Source: JACMRP01 sp047302465 (lineage in GTDB: Bacteria > Bdellovibrionota > Bdellovibrionia > Bdellovibrionales > Bdellovibrionaceae). From it: DNA of 64,000 bases. Position 1 is the first letter of the stretch, and every line of letters begins with the position of its first letter. Of the stretch, positions 17,817-25,276 are shown one piece after another. The notes beneath the pieces are model-generated. The model was not told where the DNA came from. It ran no database searches and saw only the letters and a list, made by a program, of their open reading frames with translations. Position numbers and translations under genes: made by a program. The stretch is taken from the NCBI RefSeq assembly GCF_047302465.1, contig NZ_CP178621.1, positions 2,604,001 through 2,668,000 on the forward strand, read 5' to 3'.

Positions 17817-18784
17817 TGTTTGCACTCATCCAGAAAGCCGTGCGCGCCCTTTTAAATTCGAAGCTTAAAATCTTCATTACAATTGTTTCAGCAGCGGTGT
17901 TCTTACTGCTTCTCTTCCCGATGAATGATTTGGGAGATTTAGTTTCTTCTCAGGTCGCACGCTTGACTGGCAATAAAGTCTTTTTGCAATTCGAAGAACT
18001 CAAGATGTCTGTATTCCCGGCTCCTGGTGTGAAAGTAGAGCAAGTCTTTGTCGAAGCTCAAGGAGTTGCCGGCGTCTCTGCTCAAGAAATCAAATTCACT
18101 CCATCTGTGGGTGGTTTGATCGCACAAAAGCCTTATGGCTCGGTCAACGCGAAAGGCCTTTTCAAAGGCGACGTTTACGTCAGTGTGAGCTCTGGCTCAC
18201 GCACCGAGAACGGTGTTGAGCGCCAAAAAATTGAAGTCAAAGCACAAAAGCTAAGCCTTCAGGATTTGCGCGAGGTCGCCCGCCTTCCCGTCATGATGAA
18301 AGGCAAATTAGACTTGGAAAGCTCTGCGTTGGTGGATCTCACCTTCACAGAACAACCAGACATGGATGTGAACCTCAGTATCAGCCAGTTTGAGCTTCCG
18401 CCTTCAAATGTAACGACTCCGATGGGTCCATTAACGATGCCAGATTTGAAGTTGTCGGCGGTCGAAATCAAAGGCCGCTTAGCAGGTGGCAAACTCATCA
18501 TCGAGAACGGCCAAATTGGTAAAGACGGCGATGAGCTTCGCGGTTCTATCACGGGCAATATGGATCTTTCTTTGATGAACGCCGGTGGCACGATAAACCC
18601 TGTTTTAGGCGGCTATACTTTCAATGTGAACTTGCGCACGAAACGCAACTTTCAAGACCGCGCAGCCCTCTTCTTGTCCTTTATTGATGCTTATAAAACA
18701 GCGACCCCAGATGGCGCTGAATACAAATTCAAAGTTTCTGCTGCCAGCACGATGGTTCCGCCTAGCATAGGCGCCGCGCGTTAA
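17816..18784 (+). CDS. gspN: Type II secretion protein GspN
   Basis: 322 residues. One membrane helix near 17-38 (LKIFITIVSAAVFLLLLFPM) is followed by a periplasmic beta-rich domain with the opening NDLGDLVSSQVARLTGNKVF, typical of GspN, a family distantly related to AsmA-like proteins. GspN is present in some T2SS operons and is not universally required. It is the last gene of the operon; a 7-bp hairpin follows. Confidence 0.85.
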   Translation: MFALIQKAVRALLNSKLKIFITIVSAAVFLLLLFPMNDLGDLVSSQVARLTGNKVFLQFEELKMSVFPAPGVKVEQVFVEAQGVAGVSAQEIKFTPSVGGLIAQKPYGSVNAKGLFKGDVYVSVSSGSRTENGVERQKIEVKAQKLSLQDLREVARLPVMMKGKLDLESSALVDLTFTEQPDMDVNLSISQFELPPSNVTTPMGPLTMPDLKLSAVEIKGRLAGGKLIIENGQIGKDGDELRGSITGNMDLSLMNAGGTINPVLGGYTFNVNLRTKRNFQDRAALFLSFIDAYKTATPDGAEYKFKVSAASTMVPPSIGAAR

Positions 18785-18790
18785 TTCAGT

Positions 18791-18808
18791 GGCCGGAATC
18801 ATCCGGCC
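18791..18808 (+). terminator. Short GC-rich hairpin after gspN
   Basis: GGCCGGA (18791-18797) pairs perfectly with TCCGGCC (18802-18808) around an ATCA loop, 7 nt after the gspN stop. No T-run follows, so it may be a 3' stabilising hairpin or a Rho-related end rather than a strong intrinsic terminator. The core resembles the GGCCATCCGGCC motifs at 53039 and 56431. Confidence 0.4.
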
Positions 18809-18965
18809 GAATCTCAAATGTCACTTCGCTCCGCCTCCAAAACTATTGACCCAGGCCCTGGTCCTTGGTTTGCTGAAGATGCAGGCAAATCCAGAAGCTT
18901 TTCGAAGTCTTTATTGACAAGCTTCTCAATAATTACAAAAACCTTATAGTCTCATTGGAGGGATT

Positions 18966-19403
18966 ATGTCTGGTGTAAATAAAGTTATTATCGTAGGCCG
19001 TTTGGGCGCTGACCCTGAAGTTAAAGCCGTTGGCCAAGGCAGTACTGTGACTCGTTTAAACATCGCTACCAGCGAAAACTGGATGGGCAAAGATGGTCAA
19101 AAACAAGAACGCACTGAATGGCACCGTGTAGTTGTATGGGGCAAACTTGCTGAGATCTGCGGAAAGCATTTAAGCAAAGGTCGCCAAGTGTACGTAGAAG
19201 GTCGTTTGCAAACTCGCTCTTGGGAAGACCAACAAGGTCAAAAGAAATACACAACTGAAATCGTAGCAAACACTGTGCAATTCCTTGGCTCTGCTGGTGG
19301 TGAAAGATCTACTGAAAACAGAAGCTCTGGTGGCGATGATTTCGGCTATCAAGATTTCGGACCGGAACCAAGCTTCAATTCTTCTGACGACATTCCGTTC
19401 TAG
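18966..19403 (+). CDS. ssb: Single-stranded DNA-binding protein
   Basis: 145 residues. The OB-fold opens with MSGVNKVIIVGRLGADPEVK and contains ENWMGKDGQKQERTEWHRVVVWGKLAEICGKHLSKG, the typical SSB core. The glycine/serine linker is short, and the acidic tail ends in DDIPF, the tip that binds replication and repair partners. A GGAGG-like ribosome site lies just upstream. A TTGACA element is present at 18914-18919, but no well-spaced -10 was found, so the promoter is not assigned. A strong terminator follows. Confidence 0.97.
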   Translation: MSGVNKVIIVGRLGADPEVKAVGQGSTVTRLNIATSENWMGKDGQKQERTEWHRVVVWGKLAEICGKHLSKGRQVYVEGRLQTRSWEDQQGQKKYTTEIVANTVQFLGSAGGERSTENRSSGGDDFGYQDFGPEPSFNSSDDIPF

Positions 19404-19427
19404 GACTTTCGAACATTTTTATTCATG

Positions 19428-19462
19428 AAAGACCCGTTTGACGAAAACGGGTCTTTTCTTTT
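19428..19462 (+). terminator. Intrinsic terminator of ssb
   Basis: AAAGACCCGTTT (19428-19439) pairs perfectly with AAACGGGTCTTT (19445-19456), followed by a T-rich run. A clear Rho-independent terminator. Confidence 0.92.
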
Positions 19463-19491
19463 TTTAGAGCTTAGGCGTAGAATTTTATTCT

Positions 19492-19881
19492 ATGTTTAAG
19501 ACTTCCGCTTTGCTCTTCAGTCTTATGCTTCTCACTTCCTGCTCATTTTATAAATCAGCAGGGCGTAAGCAATTTGAGTCCAAAGCGCCTGCCTCTATCC
19601 AAGCTTTCTCATTACAAAGCTGCCGCGAACTCAGCGCTGCTGAAACTTGGTTGAAAGAGGAATTCCCAAGCAGCACTCACGAACTCGTCGAAATGAACCA
19701 AGACTACGAGGTCTGGGGCAAGGGTCTTGACGACGGTCAGGTAGAGGTCACAGTCTTCTCGAAGACTGATAACAACAAAACCGAGTCCTGCATCTATAGA
19801 TTTGAATCCAAACATGTTTGGCAAAGCTACAAACAGAGCTTTTTAGACGAACTTTCACGGAGCCTGGTGGATATCGACTAG
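19492..19881 (+). CDS. Small predicted lipoprotein
   Basis: 129 residues. The signal peptide ends in the lipobox LLTSC near residue 17, so the mature protein should be acylated and anchored in the envelope. The rest is a charged alpha/beta domain with two further cysteines (SCRELSAAETWL and ESCIYRFESK) that could form a disulphide. I do not recognise the family. No Shine-Dalgarno sequence is visible; a TAGAAT element at 19478-19483 lies 8 nt before the ATG, so the message may have a very short leader. Confidence 0.75.
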   Translation: MFKTSALLFSLMLLTSCSFYKSAGRKQFESKAPASIQAFSLQSCRELSAAETWLKEEFPSSTHELVEMNQDYEVWGKGLDDGQVEVTVFSKTDNNKTESCIYRFESKHVWQSYKQSFLDELSRSLVDID

Positions 19882-19906
19882 AAGGCCCCGACTGAGGTCG
19901 GCCTTC
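19881..19906 (+). terminator. Weak bulged hairpin at lipoprotein gene end
   Basis: GAAGGC (19881-19886) pairs with GCCTTC (19901-19906) and CGAC with GTCG inside it, with a two-base bulge. No T-run follows. It begins at the last base of the stop codon. Possible weak terminator or transcript-end stabiliser. Confidence 0.35.
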
Positions 19907-19973
19907 GGATTGCCACATCTTTATTTCTGCTAGAAACTATAGAAGATCCTTATTTTAACCAGGAGTTTCTGGC

Positions 19974-20846
19974 GTGAAGAAGTACACGGTTTTATTCGCT
20001 CTTTCTATATTTTTTGTTTCGAACTTCGCATTGTCCGCAACTGTGTCTGCAGTCAAAAATAATAAAATCATGGTCTCGCTCGAAGGTGAAAGCGCTTCTC
20101 CTGGATCAGAGTTTTTTGTTCTGAATCCTCAAGGTAAAAAAGTTGCCATCGTGAAAATCACCCAAGTCAAAGGCGATCGCGCTCTTGCTGAAATCGTTAA
20201 AGGAAGCGCGAAGCAGGGCTACACCTTACAATCTCGCGGCGGCGGAAGTGGTTCGATGGCAACCACTGGCGGATCTGATAGCTACTATGACAAAAAACTC
20301 AGCGATCGCAGCCACAGTGGAAATTCCTACGGCGTCGTCGGCGGTTATTTGATGAACAATATGAACATCAATGCAACTGGCTTGAAAACAAATATGTCGG
20401 GCTCTGGCTTTGGTGCTTTGGGATATTATGACTATGCTCTTTCTCCGACTCTCGTGGCACGTGCGATGGTGGGTGTTGAGCAATACGTGGTGAAAGGCAG
20501 TAATACCTCTACTTCTCCCGTATCCTGTCTTGCGGACTGTAATGTGAATTTAAATTACCTATCGATGTATGGCATTGGTCGCTGGAACTTCATGCAAGGT
20601 CAGTACAAATCTTGGATCGGTGGCGGTCTTGGTTACCTCTACCCGATTTCGAAATCCAGCACGGCTTTCTCTAATGCTTCAAGCTTGCAAGCTAATCAGA
20701 TCTTTATATTCTCTGCTGGTATGGATATCAGACTTTCTGGTCAAACTTATGTGCCAGTTTCTATCGAGTACGGCTTGTTCCCAACTTCTTCAACAGTCAG
20801 CGCAAACATCATCTTCCTTCGCGCCGGCTACGCCTGGAATCTTTAA
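19974..20846 (+). CDS. Predicted outer-membrane beta-barrel protein
   Basis: 290 residues from a GTG preceded by AGGAG. A signal peptide (LFALSIFFVSNFALSA) is followed by a small SH3-like or beta domain (about 23-88, LEGESASPGSEFFVLNPQGK), a glycine/serine linker, then a barrel-type region of alternating residues (GVVGGYLMNNMNINATGLKT to YVPVSIEYGLFPTSSTV) ending in an aromatic C-terminal strand FLRAGYAWNL. The pattern is typical of small OmpA/OmpW-like barrels, which are abundant in this lineage. Function unknown. It ends 16 nt from the convergent relA/spoT stop. Confidence 0.75.
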   Translation: MKKYTVLFALSIFFVSNFALSATVSAVKNNKIMVSLEGESASPGSEFFVLNPQGKKVAIVKITQVKGDRALAEIVKGSAKQGYTLQSRGGGSGSMATTGGSDSYYDKKLSDRSHSGNSYGVVGGYLMNNMNINATGLKTNMSGSGFGALGYYDYALSPTLVARAMVGVEQYVVKGSNTSTSPVSCLADCNVNLNYLSMYGIGRWNFMQGQYKSWIGGGLGYLYPISKSSTAFSNASSLQANQIFIFSAGMDIRLSGQTYVPVSIEYGLFPTSSTVSANIIFLRAGYAWNL

Positions 20847-20877
20847 AAACTTCGCGTCTTTCTTAGTGGAAGACGCG
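20843..20877 (-). terminator. Terminator built around the relA/spoT stop codon
   Basis: Read on the minus strand, CGCGTCTTC and GAAAGACGCG pair and are followed shortly by TTTTT (complement of 20844-20848). The relA/spoT stop codon lies in the loop, so the last sense codons form part of the stem. On the plus strand there is no T-run, so it serves mainly the minus-strand gene. Confidence 0.75.
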
Positions 20878-23088
20878 GGTTACACCTAGAATACCTTTGA
20901 TTTTTTGGAGCTCATAGATAGCGTTGTTCAACTGAGTCGCGTCTTTCACGCTGACTTCAAAGTTACAAACCGCTTTTTTGTCTTTTGTTGTACGAATCTG
21001 TGCAGATTCAATATTGATTCCTTGAACAGAAAACACCTCAGACATGGATTTAAGCAGGCCTGGTACGTCGTGACTGATCACGCGAACACGCACCATACGC
21101 TCTTGGCCTTCAACGGCCTGAGCACTCGTCCACGCTACATCGACTTTGCGTAATTGATCCAACTCAAAAGCCTTCGGGCAATCCGCACGATGAACAGTCA
21201 CCCCACGACCACGAGAGATAAATCCGCTGATAGGATCCCCTGGAATCGGATGGCAGCACTTCGCAAAATGCACGAGCACGTCGTCCATCCCATCGACACT
21301 CACAAGCGAGTTACTACGACGGGTTTTCTGAGCAGCGGCCTTGACCACTCTTTCCATGAAGGTGTTTTCTTCGGTCTTCGCCGCTTCTTTGGCGATATTT
21401 TCCGGAGTCAGACGTGTCACCAAATGTTTGGGTTCTAAACGTCCGTAACCGACCTTCACATAAAGCTCTTCGACATCCTTAAGACCGTTCTCTTTAAGGA
21501 ATACCTCGTATTCGGGACCCTTCAGATACTTCACGGCCGCCATACCAAACTTGCGGAATTCTTTTTCCACCAAGTCTTTTCCCAATGCCAGAGAGCGACG
21601 GCGCTGTTCTTCCTTTACGTACTGACGGATTTTTTGTTTTGCTTTATTTGTAACTGCAAACTTGAGCCAATCTTTCGAAGGCACCTGTGTTTTGGAAGTC
21701 ACGATCTCGATCGTGTCCCCGTTTTGCAGCTGATAGCGCAGAGGCACCATCTTACCATTTACACGCGCGCCCACACACTTGTTACCAAGCTCTGTATGAA
21801 CCGCATAGGCAAAATCCAGTGGCGTCGCCCCTTCTGGGAATTCGCGCACGTCCCCTTTCGGTGTGAAAACGTAAATTTCACTCTCGAAAAGATCGGTTTT
21901 CACGCTATCCAAAAACTCATCGGCGCTCTTCACCTGTTGGTGAGAGTTCACAAGATCACGAAGCCAGTTCGCCTTTTGAAATTCACTATCGTCGTCGACT
22001 TGACCGCGCTCTTTGTATTTCCAATGGGCCGCGATCCCGCGCTCTGCGACCAAGTGCATTTCACGAGTACGAATTTGAATTTCGATACGTTCCCCACCAG
22101 GCCCTACCACGGTGGTATGCAGAGATTGGTAGTTATTCGCCTTTGGCATCGCGATGAAATCTTTAAAACGACCTGGAATCGGCTTCCACAGCGAGTGGAC
22201 CAAACCCAATACGCCGTAACACTCAGCCACGCTTTCTACGATCACACGGAACGCAAGAACGTCGTAAAGCTGCTCGTAGTCGATATTCCGGCTTTGCATT
22301 TTCTTGTAGATAGACCACAAGTGCTTCGAACGCCCAAAGACTTCGTACTTAAAATTCGCCCGTGTAAGATCCTGAGAAATCATATCTTTCACGTCAGCGA
22401 TATAGCGGGTGGTCTCGGATTCGGTCTTACGAACTTTTTGAATAAGTTCGTAGTACATATCCGGGCGATAATAACGGAAGCACAAGTCTTCAAGCTCGAT
22501 CTTTAAAGAGCTGATACCCATGCGACCTGCAAGAGGACAATAAATTTCAAGTGTTTCTAGAGCAATACGTTCTTGCTTCTCGAAAGGCATGAAGTTCATC
22601 GTGCGCATATTGTGCAAACGATCACAGAGCTTTACCAAAAGCACGCGAACATCACGCCCCATTGCCACGATCATCTTGCGAATGTTTTCGCCCTGCTTTT
22701 CATAGCTATTCTTGAACTTCATTTGACCGATCTTGGTCACCCCGTCCACAAGCTGCGCGATAGCGTCACCGAACTCGCGGCGAATATCTTCGAGAGTGGC
22801 ATGAGTGTCTTCGACGGTGTCATGCAAAAGCCCGGTCGCAATAGAATCTAAATCCAAATGCAAATCAGCCAGAATCCCGGCCACTGAAAGTGGATGAGAA
22901 ATATAGGGTTCTCCTGAACGTCGGATCTGTCCCTCGTGGGCCTTCTCTGAAAAGTAGTAAGCTTTCTCGATAACTTTGAGATCGGCCTGTGGGAAATAGG
23001 ATCTGATTTTGTTCAGCAGCTCCTCTAAAGTTTTTGTGGGTCTCTGGGAGAGACCACCCTCGACATAACTTGTCGTTGTCTCTGGCAT
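20863..23088 (-). CDS. relA/spoT: Bifunctional (p)ppGpp synthetase/hydrolase (Rsh family)
   Basis: 741 residues, the usual length for a long Rsh enzyme making and degrading the stringent-response alarmone. The N-terminal HD hydrolase has HPLSVAGILADLHLD and LLHDTVEDT with its metal ligands intact, so hydrolysis should be active. The synthetase has YDVLAFRVIVESV, RFKDFIAMPK (an RXKD-type motif, as in bifunctional enzymes) and NNYQSLHTTVVGP. TGS (about 390-450, DFAYAVHTELGNKCVGARVN), helical/CC (KCCHPIPGDPISGFI) and C-terminal ACT domains follow. It has its own terminator and lies downstream of the rpoZ terminator. Confidence 0.96.
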   Translation of the reverse strand: MPETTTSYVEGGLSQRPTKTLEELLNKIRSYFPQADLKVIEKAYYFSEKAHEGQIRRSGEPYISHPLSVAGILADLHLDLDSIATGLLHDTVEDTHATLEDIRREFGDAIAQLVDGVTKIGQMKFKNSYEKQGENIRKMIVAMGRDVRVLLVKLCDRLHNMRTMNFMPFEKQERIALETLEIYCPLAGRMGISSLKIELEDLCFRYYRPDMYYELIQKVRKTESETTRYIADVKDMISQDLTRANFKYEVFGRSKHLWSIYKKMQSRNIDYEQLYDVLAFRVIVESVAECYGVLGLVHSLWKPIPGRFKDFIAMPKANNYQSLHTTVVGPGGERIEIQIRTREMHLVAERGIAAHWKYKERGQVDDDSEFQKANWLRDLVNSHQQVKSADEFLDSVKTDLFESEIYVFTPKGDVREFPEGATPLDFAYAVHTELGNKCVGARVNGKMVPLRYQLQNGDTIEIVTSKTQVPSKDWLKFAVTNKAKQKIRQYVKEEQRRRSLALGKDLVEKEFRKFGMAAVKYLKGPEYEVFLKENGLKDVEELYVKVGYGRLEPKHLVTRLTPENIAKEAAKTEENTFMERVVKAAAQKTRRSNSLVSVDGMDDVLVHFAKCCHPIPGDPISGFISRGRGVTVHRADCPKAFELDQLRKVDVAWTSAQAVEGQERMVRVRVISHDVPGLLKSMSEVFSVQGINIESAQIRTTKDKKAVCNFEVSVKDATQLNNAIYELQKIKGILGVTRVFH

Positions 23089-23189
23089 ATCTCAAAAGCA
23101 TAGCGCACTTACAGAAGAGCACCAAGGAAGAAACGTCGCAAGAGCCTGCCCGTTTGACGAAATTTATTCGTATTTTCGGACATTTAGGA

Positions 23190-23203
23190 CTTTAGACCTA
23201 AAG
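23190..23203. promoter_or_regulatory. Small palindrome upstream of relA/spoT
   Basis: CTTTAG-AC-CTAAAG is a 6-bp palindrome about 100 nt upstream of the relA/spoT start, between it and the rpoZ terminator. It could be an operator, but no transcription factor site is recognised. Confidence 0.25.
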
Positions 23204-23231
23204 AGGTTTGTTTGTAGGACTCAAGACAATA

Positions 23232-23265
23232 AAAAACCCGATGAGTGAAAGCTCATCGGGTTTTT
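23232..23265 (-). terminator. Intrinsic terminator of the yicC-gmk-rpoZ unit
   Basis: AAAAACCCGATGAG (23232-23245) pairs perfectly with CTCATCGGGTTTTT (23252-23265). A/T runs flank both sides, so it can stop transcription in both directions; the rpoZ side is the relevant one. Confidence 0.92.
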
Positions 23266-23289
23266 GAATTTTACTTTAAGTTAAGAGTC

Positions 23290-23529
23290 TTACTTGTTCA
23301 GATCTCTTTCGATTTCATTGTGCAGAGTCGCCGGATCCATGTGGTTGTCATAACCTACGTTACCAGCTGCAACTTCACGAAGCGCGCTGACGATGTATTT
23401 ATTGTTACGAGCTGCAACTGTGCACTCAGAGCCCTTAAGCAATTGCTTTGCGCGTTTTGAAACCATCAAAACCAAAGCGAAACGATTTGGAACTTTGTTC
23501 AAGCAATCTTCTACGGTAACGCGAGCCAT
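23290..23529 (-). CDS. rpoZ: RNA polymerase omega subunit
   Basis: 79 residues. MARVTVEDCLNKVPNRFALVLMVSKRAKQL is the conserved N-terminal half that folds onto the beta-prime subunit and aids RNA polymerase assembly; the segment KYIVSALREVAAG completes it. It has a GGAGGC ribosome site and follows gmk by 30 nt, the standard gmk-rpoZ order, next to relA/spoT, as in many proteobacteria. Confidence 0.95.
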   Translation of the reverse strand: MARVTVEDCLNKVPNRFALVLMVSKRAKQLLKGSECTVAARNNKYIVSALREVAAGNVGYDNHMDPATLHNEIERDLNK

Positions 23530-23559
23530 TTTTTGCCTCCGAAAGGGGACAAGGTATCT

Positions 23560-24117
23560 CTAAGACACCAATTCTTCAATGATTTTTTTAAATTCCGCGT
23601 AAGAGTGTTCAAAATTATCATTTACGATCTGATAATCGAACTTGGAAGCCTGCTGAGTCTCTTTCAAAGCATTGGCCATACGAACCTCAATGTCCGCCGG
23701 GAGGCCGCCATCACGCTTCTCAATCCTACGACGCAGCTCATCAATACTTGGTGGAAGGATAAAGATCGAAACTGCATCCGGGTACTTGGCCTTAAAAGTC
23801 GCCGCCCCCTGAACGTCCACGTCCATAATGATGCATTTCCCCTGCAGCCACGCGTTCTCCAGCTGATAATAAGGGGTTCCGTACAGGTTGGTGTGCACTT
23901 GAGCCCACTCGACAAAGAAGTTCTCTTTGATTTTCACTTCAAACTCTTCGCGAGTGACAAAATGATAGGGATGCCCCTGGCTTTCGCCCTTGCGCATAGA
24001 TCTTGTGGTATAGGTCACCGTGTCCTCGAGGCGTTTTTCCTCGCGACAAGCTCGTTCCACAAAACTGCTTTTGCCCGCCCCGCTTGGAGCTGCGACAATG
24101 ATCATTCTCGTCTTCAT
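23560..24117 (-). CDS. gmk: Guanylate kinase
   Basis: 185 residues. It phosphorylates GMP to GDP with ATP. The P-loop is APSGAGKSSF at residues 9-18; the GMP-binding region has VTYTTRSMRKGESQGHPYHF and the lid follows near ILPPSIDELRRRIEKR. Length and motif order match bacterial guanylate kinases. It lies 9 nt after the yicC-family gene and 30 nt before rpoZ in one unit, coupling guanine nucleotide supply with transcription and ppGpp genes. Confidence 0.96.
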   Translation of the reverse strand: MKTRMIIVAAPSGAGKSSFVERACREEKRLEDTVTYTTRSMRKGESQGHPYHFVTREEFEVKIKENFFVEWAQVHTNLYGTPYYQLENAWLQGKCIIMDVDVQGAATFKAKYPDAVSIFILPPSIDELRRRIEKRDGGLPADIEVRMANALKETQQASKFDYQIVNDNFEHSYAEFKKIIEELVS

Positions 24118-24126
24118 TCAGTCACA

Positions 24127-25005
24127 TTACTCTACGTTCTGTACCTGTTCTCTAAGTCTTTCGATAAGTGTTTTAGCTTCTACCACAGCCTGAGTGATCT
24201 TGGCTACTTGAGACTTTGAACCGATCGTGTTTACTTCTCGAAGCAATTCTTGAGTATAAAAATCGAGCTTTTTGCCTTCCGCCTGAGCACTTTTCAACAG
24301 ATCTTTATAGTTTTTCAGATGCTCTTTCAGACGCACCAGCTCTTCATTAATATCGGCTTTTTCAAGCTGAATCACAATTTCTTGAGTCAAACGCTGCGGA
24401 TCGAGCTCTTGGCCTTTTAAACGGGCCCCGATTTTCTGTTCAAAACGCTCTTGCAAATGGCGGTTAGCGTCTTCACGCAAACTGCTGACCACGGCGACTT
24501 GCACTTCCAAGTCATGAGCCAAACGCTCGAGTTCTTTTTGCAAAAACTTACCCTCACGCTCACGCTCTTTCACGCAATCCGCACAAGCTTTGGCAAAAAC
24601 CGCTTTCAAAAGTTTTTCTTCCTGAGTGGAAACTTCGTGCTTTTCTTCGACCTGAATTACATCCGGCATTTTTGCTAAAACTTCCAAGTGAACATTGGCA
24701 GAAAGCTTGGTGGCTTTTGAAATTTTCTGAAAAGCTTGAAGATATTTTTTCGCCAAAGCCTCATTCACACGCACTTCCGCCGCTTCATGAACTGCTTTGT
24801 TGCGACGATTTACAAAAACATCGACAGTCCCACGAAGAATTTTTTCGCTGAGAATTTTCTTAAGATCTGCCTCGAAAGGAACAAACTCCCGAGGCAAATG
24901 AAAGCGCGTATCTAAAAAACGCCCGTTCACAGCACGAATGCTAACTTCAATGGTGAGATCTTTTTGTTGGGTCTTCGAGGTGCCGTATCCAGTCATGCTT
25001 TTCAT
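24127..25005 (-). CDS. YicC-family endoribonuclease-like protein
   Basis: 292 residues when started at MKSMTGYGTSK (ATG at 25005, with GGAGAG upstream); an extended frame reaches 25044 but has no ribosome site. MTGYG at the N-terminus, AVNGRFLDTRFHLPREF and the C-terminal helical domain with EVNTIGSKSQVAKITQAVVE are family signatures. YicC proteins are endoribonucleases in E. coli, linked to small-RNA turnover and stationary-phase growth. First gene of the yicC-gmk-rpoZ unit. Confidence 0.92.
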   Translation of the reverse strand: MKSMTGYGTSKTQQKDLTIEVSIRAVNGRFLDTRFHLPREFVPFEADLKKILSEKILRGTVDVFVNRRNKAVHEAAEVRVNEALAKKYLQAFQKISKATKLSANVHLEVLAKMPDVIQVEEKHEVSTQEEKLLKAVFAKACADCVKEREREGKFLQKELERLAHDLEVQVAVVSSLREDANRHLQERFEQKIGARLKGQELDPQRLTQEIVIQLEKADINEELVRLKEHLKNYKDLLKSAQAEGKKLDFYTQELLREVNTIGSKSQVAKITQAVVEAKTLIERLREQVQNVE

Positions 25006-25276
25006 AATTCTCTCCAGTATGAAAATCGCTTTTAGTGACGTCAAGTGAACTCATTCACATTCGTAAACATCCTCGAACATGAATCTCATTCTGGTCCATA
25101 GTCATAGAGAGCTGTCTCTTTGTGAAACAATTCTTCCCAAAATTCTACTCACTCCGTTCCCCAATTAGGAGCAATAGTTGAATCATTAGGAATTTAAAGC
25201 ACTTATTTCTGGCTCTCTAGTGGAACATAGCCGATAATATTGTCTGGGGAAAGTAACAAATTTTAAGGTGATCTAC

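Noticed and set aside
18914..18950. TTGACA...TATAGT as an ssb promoter
   Set aside because: Spacing is 25 nt, too long for a sigma-70 promoter.
21634..22506. Plus-strand frame opposite relA/spoT
   Set aside because: Antisense to the core Rsh domains, rich in His/Arg and Phe as expected for a shadow frame.
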